From assembly GCA_029204225.1 (NCBI GenBank), contig MU831569.1, positions 1 to 64,000 on the forward strand: a stretch of DNA of 64,000 bases. Direction: 5' to 3'. The position numbers were made by a program, and so were the translations under genes. The first letter of the stretch is position 1, and every line of letters starts with the position of its first letter. The notes below the pieces were generated by a model, which saw only the letters and a program-made list of their open reading frames with translations, was not told where the DNA came from and did not search any database. This document shows positions 50,336 to 60,649 of this stretch, one piece after another. The DNA is from Diphasiastrum complanatum (taxonomy: Eukaryota; Streptophyta; Lycopodiopsida; Lycopodiales; Lycopodiaceae).

Positions 50336-50460
50336 CTAGAACAAATTCAAAAAGTTTAGATGAAATATTTTTGTGTCCAGTTGCCACGTCAGTCCTTGTG
50401 TCCTCGCTCTAGTTTTCACTCTCACTCTCACTCTTCTACTCTCCTCCCTCTTGTCTTTGG

Positions 50461-50580
50461 GCCTCCTCCATCGCTCCTCCATCACGCTTCCAACGCCTCC
50501 TACATCGTGCCTCCAACACGGCCTCCTCCATCGCTCCTCCATCGCGCTTCCAACGCCTCCTGCATCATGCCTCCAACACG
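50461..50580. repeat. Exact-length 60-bp tandem duplication
   Basis: GCCTCCTCCATCGCTCCTCC begins at 50461 and 50521. The two 60-bp units differ at four positions. Both strands are open across it, so it may have been coding. Confidence 0.85.
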
Positions 50581-50876
50581 GCTTGCTTTGGAATTCCAGG
50601 TGGGGTCAGCCGACCAGATAGAATACCACCAGATTCATTCAGTGATGAAATTGTTAATATAAGACAATGGAGCAGACACTGGAGCAGGGGTAGGAGATGT
50701 AGATGCACAAGGCTCTAAAGAAGATGTGCAATTTGAGGTGATGCTTGCGATTCTGCAAGTGAGCAATGCTCAAAAAACTAGCCCAGATTGCCACTGGTTA
50801 CAGAACTTGGATACACGTGTTGTAATAACTAACAGATAAAAGATACAAAACTTAGTCTATTTAGGCATATAAACTA

Positions 50877-50945
50877 AAAGATGCAACACAAAAAGGCCAT
50901 CAGGCCAGCGTTGGAACCCCGATGGCCTTTTTCTGTTGCATCTTT
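50877..50945. other. Near-perfect hairpin 1 (25-bp arms, 19-nt loop)
   Basis: Left arm 50877-50901 pairs with 50921-50945 at 24 of 25 positions. The loop contains GGCCAGCGTTGG, which is nearly complementary to the centre of hairpin 2. This is compatible with a small-RNA precursor or a MITE. Confidence 0.85.
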
Positions 50946-50971
50946 CAGACTTCTTTTGGTGATTAACAAAC

Positions 50972-51021
50972 AATGAAACTCTGAAAAAAGACCAGCGCTG
51001 GCCTTTTTTCAGAGTTTCATT
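50972..51021. other. Near-perfect palindrome (hairpin 2, 50 bp)
   Basis: Arms of 25 bp pair at 24 of 25 positions around CCAGCGCTGG. It lies 26 bp from hairpin 1. AAAAAAG and CTTTTTT occupy symmetric places, as in hairpin 1. Confidence 0.85.
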
Positions 51022-52233
51022 CTTCATTGATATACAAGACCAATGATTTGGATTCTATCTTTGAATGTTGCTTTAGAATGTGATTTGCATTGTCAGCTGT
51101 TGTCCATACTAACTGCTCCATTTGCAATGGCAAGTGCAGCTACACCTCCGACACATTTTATATGATTTCTTGAATTTAATTGTTTCCACTTTAAGAGAAG
51201 AACTGTCCAGAGGTCAAGATGAGAGATTATTTTGTATTGCAATGCTATAACACTAGTTGTGCATAGCCGCTAGTTGAAACTTATTGCAACCCAAATGTTT
51301 CAACATTGTTCACACCTCTTAAGTTGTTCACTAAAAAATGCTTTTTTTTTTTGTTTTTCCATGTTCAGCTCATGATTCCGTGGGAAAACGATTAAAAAAT
51401 ACTTAATTTTGAAAAATAAAACCAGGGACCCATAATTTGAAAACAATAGGTGTTGTAAATCTAATTCGCAATGCTTTAGAATGCAATGCTTTGGAACATT
51501 GGGCATTGTCATGTCATCTGTAAACCAAATAGTCTTTGAGAAAGTAGGCTATGTTGGTTTAGTGAAAAGGCAGTTTCAAGGGAAGGAGGACTGAGCATCA
51601 AATTAGATGTTGTCCGTTAAGGTGATGTGGCAAGACACTATGGGCGAAAGTCTATAGTAAAGTTGTTAGGGAGGTACAAGGAAAAATTACAGAGTTGCAT
51701 GAAACAAAATATGTGGGGGTTTTGGGGGTTAGGCTAGAGGATAAGTTTCTATATACATAATTAGGAATAACAACAGTGCAAACTCCATAGTGTGAATAGG
51801 AATTAGGGAAAGTTCATATATTGAAGAAATTATGAATTTTGGACCGAGTAAGAGTTGAAGTACCCATGAGATAATTTTCCACACAGTGACCTTGACTTGA
51901 GTGTTAGGAGCTGAATAAGATCAATGCTTTCTACTATCGTATGTCAATGGAATGAGAATTAGTCAAGAGAGTTAGTCTGGAGAGTAATGAGAATTTGTTG
52001 AATGATATATTGATATGCATAGCATGAGCACATAATACTTGTTCTCAATAGCAACTTCTTTTGAAGATTATAGTTCCACCTTTTCTTAGTATTCTGATAG
52101 TAGTAGAAGTGATTTGATTGGCATGTAAAGTTATATATTCCAGTACCTTGCCCCGGAGGCTATTTTGTTGCATTGTCAGTGTTAGTTCGATTTAGTTTTA
52201 TGTTGTTTTTTGTTTGATGGAAAAAGATGCATA
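51022..52233. other. No recognised feature
   Basis: AT-rich, no gene or element boundary was identified. Confidence 0.4.
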
Positions 52234-52572
52234 TCAATGCAATTTATAATACATCAAGTAGTGAATGTTCCTTCTCACAACCTTTCTTTGGTTTGTGAAC
52301 ATAGCATCCTCTTGAAGTGTCGATGTAGATCCACCTCTTGCTTGAAGCCTATATTCTTCATTGATCAAGATCTCTTGAAGATCCATCAAACTTTGCAAAG
52401 TCTTTTGAATAGCAATACTTTGAACAATGTTAGCATGAGCATCCAACAAGCCATTAAGAATCACTTGAATAAGCTCTCCTTCCTTAATTCTTTCATCAAT
52501 GCAAGCCAACTCATCATTCAATGCTTTCATCCTCAAAACAAAAGTACTTGGACTTTCTTCATTCTTTTGCAA
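52234..52572 (-). pseudogene. Copia gag fragment (UBN2-type)
   Basis: Starts QKNEESPSTFVLRMKALNDE, then ACIDERIKEGELIQVILNGL, then LQSLMDLQEILINEEYR, the gag_polypeptide region of Copia. The same segment occurs at 29.9 kb, where it continues into protease. It is followed downstream by AT-rich DNA and upstream by a short leader (to 52907) that begins near TGTGAAAG at 52682, similar to the LTR at 54.6-55.1 kb, suggesting a rearranged or internally deleted copy. Confidence 0.7.
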
Positions 52573-52915
52573 TCAAGAAAAGATTTGTCTTCTTAGATTC
52601 AACACTAACAAAGTTGGCCTCAATATGCCAAATATGGAAATATTGCAAATATGATCAAACTAGTTGAATCTTTCACATGGATCACATAATTCAATAGAAA
52701 CTTCTTAAACACTCCTTTTGCATTAAAGTCATTGTTAACATCTTCAAAGTGACTTTGTATTCTAAGAAATCCTATCATTTCATTCCCATAAGGTTGCTGA
52801 TCACGTAGTGTACTTTAGTATTGTTTGTGAAGGATTTCAGATCATTTATGATCCAATCCACAAAAAGATCTTGGGTTACTAAAGAAGTTACTCTTACCAA
52901 TCTCACCCATCATTA

Positions 52916-54587
52916 GGTCCTTTTTTGAACTAAAAAAGGGCCTCTTCACTAATCTGGGTTAGTGTTAATGATGACACATGTACCAATAAAAGTGTGACAA
53001 TTGAGCAAGAATGGTCTATATGACATGGTAGATTCAATGGTGTAGATTAAATCAAGTGTGGGCCCACAAAGTACACCTCTAGCATTAACCCTACATTAAC
53101 CCTACATGGATACACTTGAAAGTACCTAGTAACCAACAATAGCTACACACAATACCTAGTAGGCAACAATAGGACAACAGCTAGGGCTCTAGGTGGGACA
53201 TAGACTTGCAGGCCTCATTTAATGCCCAAGTACATTTCAAATTTGAAAATTGCTTATGAATTTTAATCAACCCACTTTTGTGTCCCCCTTCACATTCAAA
53301 CTAAGACTACCTCACTTTCATTAGCCTTTCACATATCAAATAATTTATTTTTTTTCAGATGGATATCATTTTTTTCAAAATTGGCCTTTGGGATACATTT
53401 TCATTTCGCCATGGATTAAGTCTGTTTGACCTCAAAACCTCAAAAAAGGTGTTTATAAGTCAATTTGTTTTTATTATTTTACAAACAAAATATATTCCGG
53501 AGGCCAGTTTTTCGTTTTTGGGTCCGAAATCGCGATTTTGGGCCGTTTCACTTCATCAGAAGGCCAAAAATTGCGTTTTGAACTAATTTTTTTTTTTTTT
53601 TTCAAAATCATGGTAAGGCGCCTTACCATGATTTTGAAAAAAAAAAAAAAAAAATTAGTTCGAAACGCAATTTTTGGCCTTCTGATGAAGTGAAACGGCC
53701 AAAAATCGCGATTTCGGACCCAAAAACGAAAAACTGGCCTCCGGAATACATTTTCATTTCGCCATGGATTTAGTCTGTTTGATTTCAGAGCCTCAAAAAA
53801 GATGTTTATAAGTCAATTTTTTTTATTAGTTTACAAACAAAAATGTATCTTGGAGGTCAATTTTTCATTTTTTGGGCCCGAAATCGCGATTTTTGGCCAT
53901 ATTACTTCATCAGAAGGCCAAAAATTTGTTTCAGACCCAAAAACCAATTTTTTTTTTAAAAAAATCACGGTAAGGTGTGATTTTGGGCCGTTTGACTTGG
54001 TCAAACGCCCAAAATCGCGCCTTACCGTGATTTTTTAAAAAAAAAATTGGTTCGAAATGCAATTTTTTGCCTTCTGATGAAGTGAAATGGCCAAAAATTG
54101 TGATTTCGGGCCAAAAAAATGAAAAACTGGCCTTCGATATACATTTTTGTTTGTAAACTAATAAAAACAAATTGACTTATAAAAACCTTTTTTGAGGTTC
54201 TGAGGTCAAACAGACTAAATCCATGGCGAAATGAAAATGTATCCCGAAGGCCAGTTTTGAAAAAAATGATATCCATCTAAAAAAAGTAAATTATTTGGTA
54301 TATGAAAGGCTAATGAAAGTGAGGTAGTCTTAGCTTGAATGTGAAGGAGGACACAAAAGTGGGTTGGTTAAAACTCATAAGCAATTTTCAAATTTGAAAT
54401 GTACTTGGGCATTAAATGAGGCCTGCAAGTCTATGTCCCACCTAGAGCCCTAGCTGTTGTCTTATAGGAACTAAGGCAATGAACCCAAGGTAAAAGTGCC
54501 ACGTAGGATTGATTAACACTAAACTAATTATGATTAACAAACCTGTTTAGACAAGGAAGATGCCCTTTTTGAGTCCAAAAAGGGCCC
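52916..54587. mobile_element. 1.67-kb fold-back element with nested palindromes, TA-flanked
   Basis: The left end GGTCCTTTTTTGAACT and the reverse complement of the right end GGGCCCTTTTTGGACT are inverted repeats flanked by TA. The arms stay inverted for most of the element, for example CATTTAATGCCCAAGTACAT on the left and its complement on the right. The order of segments is roughly A-B-B'-A-B-B'-A', with palindrome centres near 53619 and 53998. It has no gene; several open frames are products of the repeated arms. It splits Copia-derived DNA, with the gag fragment on one side and the LTR on the other. Confidence 0.8.
53493..53748. repeat. 256-bp near-perfect palindrome
   Basis: Symmetric around AAGGCGCCTT at 53615-53624, extending to TATTCCGG/CCGGAATA on both sides, with only a poly(A/T) length difference. 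A second, diverged copy is centred near 53998 (GTTTGAC-TTG-GTCAAAC). Confidence 0.85.
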
Positions 54588-54589
54588 TA

Positions 54590-55138
54590 ATGGTAAAAAA
54601 ATCAGCATATACACACAAAATGAGATACAAACTCTAATAGAACTTGATCAAACATGAATCAAATGATAAAGTATTGTTGTTGTCCATAAAAAACCAGCAA
54701 GCTACTATATTTCACACGTGTGGATCCAAAAATAACAAATATAGATCATTTTGCACATAGAATTGCATGCAATCACAAGTATAGTGCACCAATGGATAGT
54801 AGAGCCCAAGAGAACCATGTATAAGCATGAAGTGAGATAGATAAGACAGAATATATGTCTCTCAATGAGTTACATCCTTTTATAGCAGGTCAAATCCTAT
54901 TTGGCCACTTGGCTTTCTCACCAAAATGCTAACCCTACTATTTTTGGGTCTAGATTCAAAGTACCCAACATTCAAATTTGAATCTACTCAAACTCGACTT
55001 CTAACTTTCCCACACTTTCAAAAGTGTTTATTCAAATGAAATTTAGACTAATGAACTTTGAAAAGTCTAACTTTAAGGCCTCAATTTGCCAAGTATGAAA
55101 ATATAGCAAATATTATCAAACTAGTTGAATCTTTCACA
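54590..55138 (-). repeat. Copia 3' LTR (minus), cut by the fold-back element
   Basis: The minus strand begins TGTGAAAGATTCAACTAG, directly after a polypurine tract (GAAGAGGGAG, plus 55139-55151). CTATAAAAGGATG inside could be its TATA box. The other end stops at the fold-back insertion. Confidence 0.65.
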
Positions 55139-55144
55139 CTCCCT

Positions 55145-55360
55145 CTTCAACTAGTTTTAGCATAGACTTTGATAACACTCCAAGTGATGTCCTATTCTTC
55201 ATGAGCAAGTTCTTTCCCAATGCTTTGGTGAAGATATCAGCTCACATTCCCTTGAGGACACATGTTGAAGCTCCATCTCCTTTGCAATGACTTGCTCCCT
55301 CACAAAATGTTGCAATTGTATTTCTCTCATGCCAATGCACTGCGTGGATCTGTCATGCAG
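55145..55360 (-). pseudogene. Copia RNase H C-terminal fragment
   Basis: Reading across frames, LQHFVREQVIAKEMELQHV is followed by ADIFTKALGKELAHE, the characteristic end of Copia RNase H just before the polypurine tract and LTR. One frame change separates the two segments. The upstream part is lost at about 55360, where another Copia element begins. Confidence 0.6.
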
Positions 55361-56102
55361 TGCTTATAGAATCAAGAAGATCAATAGATAATATTGTAGC
55401 TATTGTGCACATATTATTTTGTATGATTGTATGATCTTGAATGAAAATTTGTCTACTACAATTCGTGTATCTGATTCACTTGTTCATTCAATTTCGCACT
55501 TTGGTTTGATATTGTTGAATACTATATTAATCTATTAACATAGATCAGCAGTGTCTATCTACACTCTGAAAGATTGTATGAATGATATAGTTGGCAGTGA
55601 CCAGTAATCATATCTGAATTTCTGACGAACTGATCTTGTTTGTGAATCTTTTCGCTTCGTTTCACTTCGCGATCACTTGGCTATAAGGGCAAATCAATTT
55701 CAGAGCTCACTTAAGTTTCGTTTCGTTTTGTTTCATTTCATTTTGTTTCGTCTTATTTCGTCTCGTCTCGTTACAAAGTCTGATTGATCTTGCTGCAAAC
55801 TCTTTCGTTTCGTTTCGTAATCTCTATGCTTCCAGCATGAATCAATGTCAGAGCTCATTTAAGTTTCGCCTCACTTCACTTCATTTTGTTTTTGTCTAGA
55901 TTTCGTCTCGTTTCATTTCGTTGTGTTATAGAGCCTGATTGATCCAACACAAATTATTCTTGAACAGAAATAATTCGAGTTTCATGAAATTGTTCGCAAA
56001 TCGTTCGAGTTTTTTTTTTTTTTTTTTTCAGTTTGTCACCAAAGTTCTAACTGAAATTTGCATTTTTTGAGCCCATTTTTTTGCATCAGTGGTATAAGAG
56101 CC
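55361..56102 (+). repeat. Copia 5' LTR (approximate) and PBS
   Basis: TGGTATAAGAGCC at 56090-56102 is a mutated Met-tRNA PBS. The preceding DNA to about 55361 is the probable LTR; its exact start was not fixed. It contains many TTTCGTTTCG-like repeats (55650-55960). Confidence 0.5.
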
Positions 56103-56199
56103 TACCTTGTCAAAGTTTGATATAGCCAAAAAACTATCAGATCCAAGGGGCTAATCATTCAAACAAACAACCATCAACAAGTGAACTTGAATTCAGAAA

Positions 56200-56760
56200 C
56201 AATGACTTTAATCAGTAGCATATAATCCAAGATCTATACGGTTCTGGATTCATCAAGATCTAACTTCCTAGCATGGAAGGTAAACACCTCGTTGATACTA
56301 AAGGGTGAAGGATTATTCCTTGGGTTGATGGCACCGAGGAGATGCCTACAACAACAGACAAGGAGCTACGCAAATGGAGGGAGAAGAATGACAAGGCAGT
56401 AGCCTTGCTATCATCATCCATCGAGGATAGCCTCACACTTGACCTGGCTACACTCTCCAAAGCAAAAAGATGTGAGATACACTACTCACGAGATTTCAGA
56501 TGAAATCACGCAGTCAAATAATGATGCTCGAAGATCAGTTAACAAACCTACAGTGGGATGGCAAAGACCTCACTTCTTTTGTAAGGAAGATGAAGGATCT
56601 ATTCCTTTCACTACACAATTCTGGAGCAAAAAATGCAGTGTCAACAGAGAAGCAGCTCACTTATCTGTTGAGAGTCTTACCTAGATCCTTCCAAACAACC
56701 AGAACTCTGCTAGCAAAGGATCCTACAATGTCTCTCGAAAAGGCAATTGTCGAGATTTGA
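56200..56760 (+). pseudogene. Copia gag N-terminal half
   Basis: Across frame breaks, LDSSRSNFLAWK and LILKGEGLFLG are followed by EISDEITQSNNDAR and, in 56500-56760, QLTNLQWDGKDLTSFVRKMK and LLRVLPRSFQTTRTLL. This is the UBN2-type gag. It continues into the next frame with a break at 56757. Confidence 0.7.
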
Positions 56761-57331
56761 GAGGAAGTCGAGGCTCGAGAGCATCTATGATCACAAAGAT
56801 GCTTCTGACCAAGCCCGTTACAACAACAAAGAAAAGACAAAGAAACAATTCAAGCCTAAGAGAGAGTCAAATCAAAAGCGGGATCGTGATCAGCAAGCAG
56901 AAGGGACCAGCAAAGACAAATGGAAGAACAAAAGAAGGTTGAAATTAGAAGGTGAAGACAAGAAGACCTACGTGAGATGCAGACGCGAAGGGCATACAGT
57001 CGATATGTGTTGGCTCAATCGGAAAATTGAGTGTATCCACTGCCACAAGAAGGGTCATGTAGCCACAGACTACCGCTTGAATCCAAGAAACAAATCAACA
57101 CAGAGCAGACAAGAAAATAATAATAGTTCATCCTATGTCGAGGATCTAGAGAGCTCAAAAATGGGTGAAGTAAGATCGAATCGTGGTAGTTCGACCACCT
57201 ACATCTGTGCAGACATGTGTGCAGTGTCAACACCTGGCACACAGGAGGTAATCCTAGACTCGGGAGCTACCTCACACTTCGTTACATCAAGAGGAATCAT
57301 GTCTAATTTTCGAAGTACAGATCCATCATGA
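56747..57331 (+). pseudogene. Copia gag zinc knuckles and protease start
   Basis: A Lys/Arg-rich region precedes CRREGHTVDMC (a knuckle whose first CxxC half is altered) and CIHCHKKGHVATDY (last Cys replaced). Then VILDSGATSHFV holds the intact protease motif D-S-G-A-T. A TGA at 57329 ends the frame. Confidence 0.8.
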
Positions 57332-57364
57332 TTCATTGTTCTTGGAAATGGATCCAAACATCAA

Positions 57365-57646
57365 GTGAATGATATTGGTTTACTGTGGCTCAACACGAAT
57401 GGCAGAGACAGACGACTTGAAGATGTTCTGTTCGTGTCTACACTACAGCAGGACTTGCTATTGGTGACAAGAATAGCTGATGCAAGGATGCGTGCGACAT
57501 TCTCGAACGAAGCATGCAACATTGTTGATGCTAGTACCAGTACCCTGATCACTCAAGGCAGAAGAAAAGACAATCTGTATCACCTAAAGGTACGTCTGCC
57601 TGCAGATAAGTGCATCAGACTCATGATGATTCACCAGACACTCTAG
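57365..57646 (+). pseudogene. Copia protease C-terminus and pre-integrase
   Basis: LEDVLFVSTLQQDLLLVTRI matches the usual VLYVP..NLLSV block. LYHLKV and a following short region lead to integrase. A stop at 57645 precedes the His/Cys finger region, which is badly broken. Confidence 0.65.
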
Positions 57647-57723
57647 GAGACTATGCCATATGAACTCAATGATACTATCCCAAGCAAGCCATCATGGAAC
57701 AATCACAGGAGTCAACATCTTGA

Positions 57724-58398
57724 ATGCAGACCACCTGTGATTTACGTCTGAAGGGTAAGATATCACACACTCCATTTGTCAAGGACTCCTATAGAACGAC
57801 CAAGATTCTAGAGTTAGTGCATTCTGACATTTGTGGGCCTTTCAATGTGATCTCAGTAGGAGGCTCGAAATATTACATTACCTTTATTGATGATTACAGT
57901 AAATTTTCTAGAGTGTATTTTATTCAGAATAAATTAGAAGCATTTGACAAATTCACAAAGTATGTGAATTGGACAGAGAGATGCATTGACAACAAAGTGA
58001 AGCAGATCAGGATAGATCGAGGTGGAGAATACATCTTGAATCGCTTTACTGACTTCTGCAATGATCGTGGTATCATTCACAGAAGGACAACATCTTACAC
58101 ACCGCAATACAACGATGTTGTAGAAAGAAAGAATAAGACTCTGATGGAAGCTGCCAGATGCATGATGGCCTACTCGAAAGCTCCAAGAGTACCATGGGCT
58201 GAAGCAGTAGCTACAACTACTTATATTCAGAACAGGACAAGAAAGTCTGGTGTTCCTCACACAACACCACACGAATTATGGTGGGATAGAAAACTCAATC
58301 TTACTCACATCAGAAACTTAGCTGTGCAGCTTATGCACATATTTTTGATAAGCTTCAAAAGAAGCTTGATGAGAAAGCTGAATAGGGGTATCTTGTAG
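57724..58398 (+). pseudogene. Copia integrase
   Basis: KILELVHSDICGPFNVISVG, YYITFIDDYSKFSRVYF, IRIDRGGEYILNRFTDFC (second Asp), YTPQYNDVVERKNKTLMEAA (Glu) and ATTTYIQNRTR appear in order. Asp, Asp and Glu are all present, so the catalytic core is preserved. TPHELWWDRK is the expected end. Outside this frame the polyprotein is broken. Confidence 0.85.
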
Positions 58399-58679
58399 GA
58401 TATGACAATAATTCGTCATACTACAGAGTCTACATGCCAGAGACAAGCATTGTGAACACAATTAGAGATGTCAGATTTGATGAGAGCAGAACGATGGACA
58501 ACAATGATCTTGTCAACTACGAGGTTCTTGAAAGATAGTACTATGATCTGTCAGCTGTGACAGAGGGAGCATAGGACAAACATGAAAACAAATGTTTTTG
58601 AGTCATTTCACATTCAAGTGACAAATAAGAAAACGAAATATTGAGAGGCAGTCTTCTACTAAAGTACTTGTAAATCGAG

Positions 58680-58958
58680 ATGGTTTTGGACCTAGCAGAG
58701 CAGACAAAGGCAAAGGCATTGCAGTTCCAGGAGGATCTCCTAGAAGGTCGACAAGACAATGAAGAGTGCCAATACGATATGTGCCAGGTAGCTCTGCTTC
58801 TACATCAAAAGAATTTTGTGGATTCAGTGGCGAACCACAGACATTCGAGGAGGCAATTGTGTCCAGAGAAGGACAAATGGATCCAATTCATGAATGAGGA
58901 GATAGAATCCATGAGAAAGAACCAGATATGGATGTTGCAGCCATTACCAGATAAGTGA
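58680..58958 (+). pseudogene. Copia RT beginning
   Basis: Ends in CPEKDKWIQFMNEEIESMRK and NQIWMLQPLPDK, which open the Copia RT domain. The rest of RT and RNase H are missing: the element stops at 58960 against a minus-strand Gypsy fragment. Confidence 0.65.
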
Positions 58959-58960
58959 AA

Positions 58961-59359
58961 GTTTTTATCATCAGCAATATCATTTCAATGAGACATGAAG
59001 AATCACATAGAATGTAAATGAGATGATTCCTCCATGCTATCAACTCTGAACTCTCTGGAAAAATACAACAAACAAATAATAAATGTGAGTGATCAACTTT
59101 TGCTTGTCTGTCTCCTCCTTTGTCCTTTGTTGCCATGTATCCACCATCAAACTCCATGAATGAGCTTCCATCTCCATCTTGACACAAGAAACCATCAAGC
59201 CTTAGAAATCCATGAGTAAGTGAGTTCATCCATGGTACAGCACCACATAACTCCATAAAGCAAAAAAGTTTTACTAGTCCATCTTCAAGATCTACCATGA
59301 ATTCACCAAAACTTGACAATCTCCAAACATTGGCACTAAGTAGCTCAACACTTGAGAAC
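58961..59359. other. Continuation of the minus-strand Gypsy fragment
   Basis: Minus-strand reading is broken by frameshifts and stops beyond FENACDVYGETSAG; gag-like identity cannot be followed. Confidence 0.35.
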
Positions 59360-59719
59360 TTAGCCAGCAGATGTCTCACCATAGACATCACAAGCGTTCT
59401 CAAAGACTTGGAAAAATCTTTGAGGATTGGAATTTCCATCGTACTTAGGAAGGTCTAGCTTGGGTGTGTGTTTTTTAGTACGAGGACCGTGGTTGAAAAA
59501 AGCCCCTCTTGTGTGTGAGGACTCAGTAGCATGAAATTGTGGTCTGTCATAGGCAACTTTAGCTCTCATACGCTCCCATCTCTCAAATGGACTGGTGGAT
59601 GGCTCATGGATTTGTGATTTCATGCGAGAGTACCTATTGTATCTAGCTTGCTCTGTGGAAGGAGATACCATCTCTGGTGGATAGTCTTGTGTGAAATTAG
59701 GACCGTAAGGACAATCCAT
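59360..59719 (-). pseudogene. Gypsy gag N-terminus
   Basis: An ATG at 59719 begins MDCPYGPNFTQDYPPEMV. Further on, FERWERMRAKV and LDLPKYDGNSNPQRFFQVFE match the P-x-(Y/F)-D-G...F motif at the start of plant Gypsy capsids. The frame stops at 59360. The leader with a minisatellite lies upstream and a PBS at 60621-60633. Confidence 0.6.
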
Positions 59720-59970
59720 ATGGAAACTCTAGAGTACTCTAGGATTGGGAATTTGGGCTTCTTGGACTATTTTCTTTTTTCTTTTCTTTTTTTAAAAACA
59801 CTCTAGATTTAAAATATATCAAGGTATTTTAATCAGAGTATAGTGATTTGTATATATCCAAATGGCACAATATTCAAGGTAGTGGTATTGCAAAAGGACT
59901 TAGTTGATAGTTGTGGCAATTGGCTAGTGCTAAGGTCTAGTCAACTATAGAGTTGACTTACAAGTTGCGT

Positions 59971-60555
59971 CAGCTCGGTTGAGATGTCAATGCAATGACT
60001 CGGTTGAGATTTGAAAAATGGATTCAGTAGAGATGACATTGCAATGAATTGGTTGAGATCTGAGTGATGGATTTGGTCGATATCTGACAAAAATACTCGG
60101 TCGAGAATGGACTAAGAAATTTGGTCGAGATCGGACTGAAAGATTCGGTCAAGATCTTAATGAGATATTCGGTCGAGATCATGCCAGAGAGACTCAGACG
60201 AGATCTTAACAAAGAGACTCGGTCGAGATCTTAACATTGAGACTTGGTCGAGATCTTAATGGAGAGACTCAATCAATATCTTAACGGAGAGACTCAATCG
60301 AGATCTTAACGAAGAGACTCGGTCGAGATCTGATGAGTAGGACCCGGTTGAGATTGTAACCCTGGACTCGGTCGAGATGGGAGTCAAGAATCTGTTGAGA
60401 GTGTATGTGGAGGGTCCACTCAAAATGAAATATGGACTCGGCTCGCTCCAGACATAAGGCGTGGCACTCGGCCAGGTGTGAAATGTGAAAACTCGAAGCC
60501 AGAGACTCGATCGAAACCAGAGTGACATACTCGATCAAGATGGAGAGTGTGAGAC
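59971..60555. repeat. 24-25-bp minisatellite, ~20+ units
   Basis: The core ACTCGGTCGAGATCTTAA repeats every 24-25 bp. Units at 60191, 60216, 60241, 60266, 60291, 60316 and 60341 are exactly 25 bp apart. The spacing is 24 bp toward 60046-60166. It decays beyond 60400. CTCGGTCGAG contains an imperfect palindrome. It lies between a PBS and gag on the minus strand. Confidence 0.9.
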
Positions 60556-60620
60556 TTCAAGAACCTGTTGGATAGCACAAATATTTTAGTTTTGTGTATG
60601 TTGTGCGTGTGTGTACTAGT

Positions 60621-60633
60621 GGGAATGGCGCCA
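60621..60633 (-). promoter_or_regulatory. Probable Gypsy primer-binding site
   Basis: Minus-strand TGGCGCCATTCCC follows AATATT and lies 900 bp upstream of the gag ATG. It resembles plant Gypsy PBS sequences that begin TGGCGCC. Confidence 0.55.
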
Positions 60634-60649
60634 AATATTCACAGATTCT

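Noticed and set aside
53359-54276. Four related open frames (MDIIFF..., MFISQF...)
   Set aside because: Arise from repeated arms of the fold-back element on both strands.
52914-54589. PIF/Harbinger target duplication (TTA/TAA)
   Set aside because: The flanks read TTA on one side and TAA on the other, not a direct repeat; only TA is shared.
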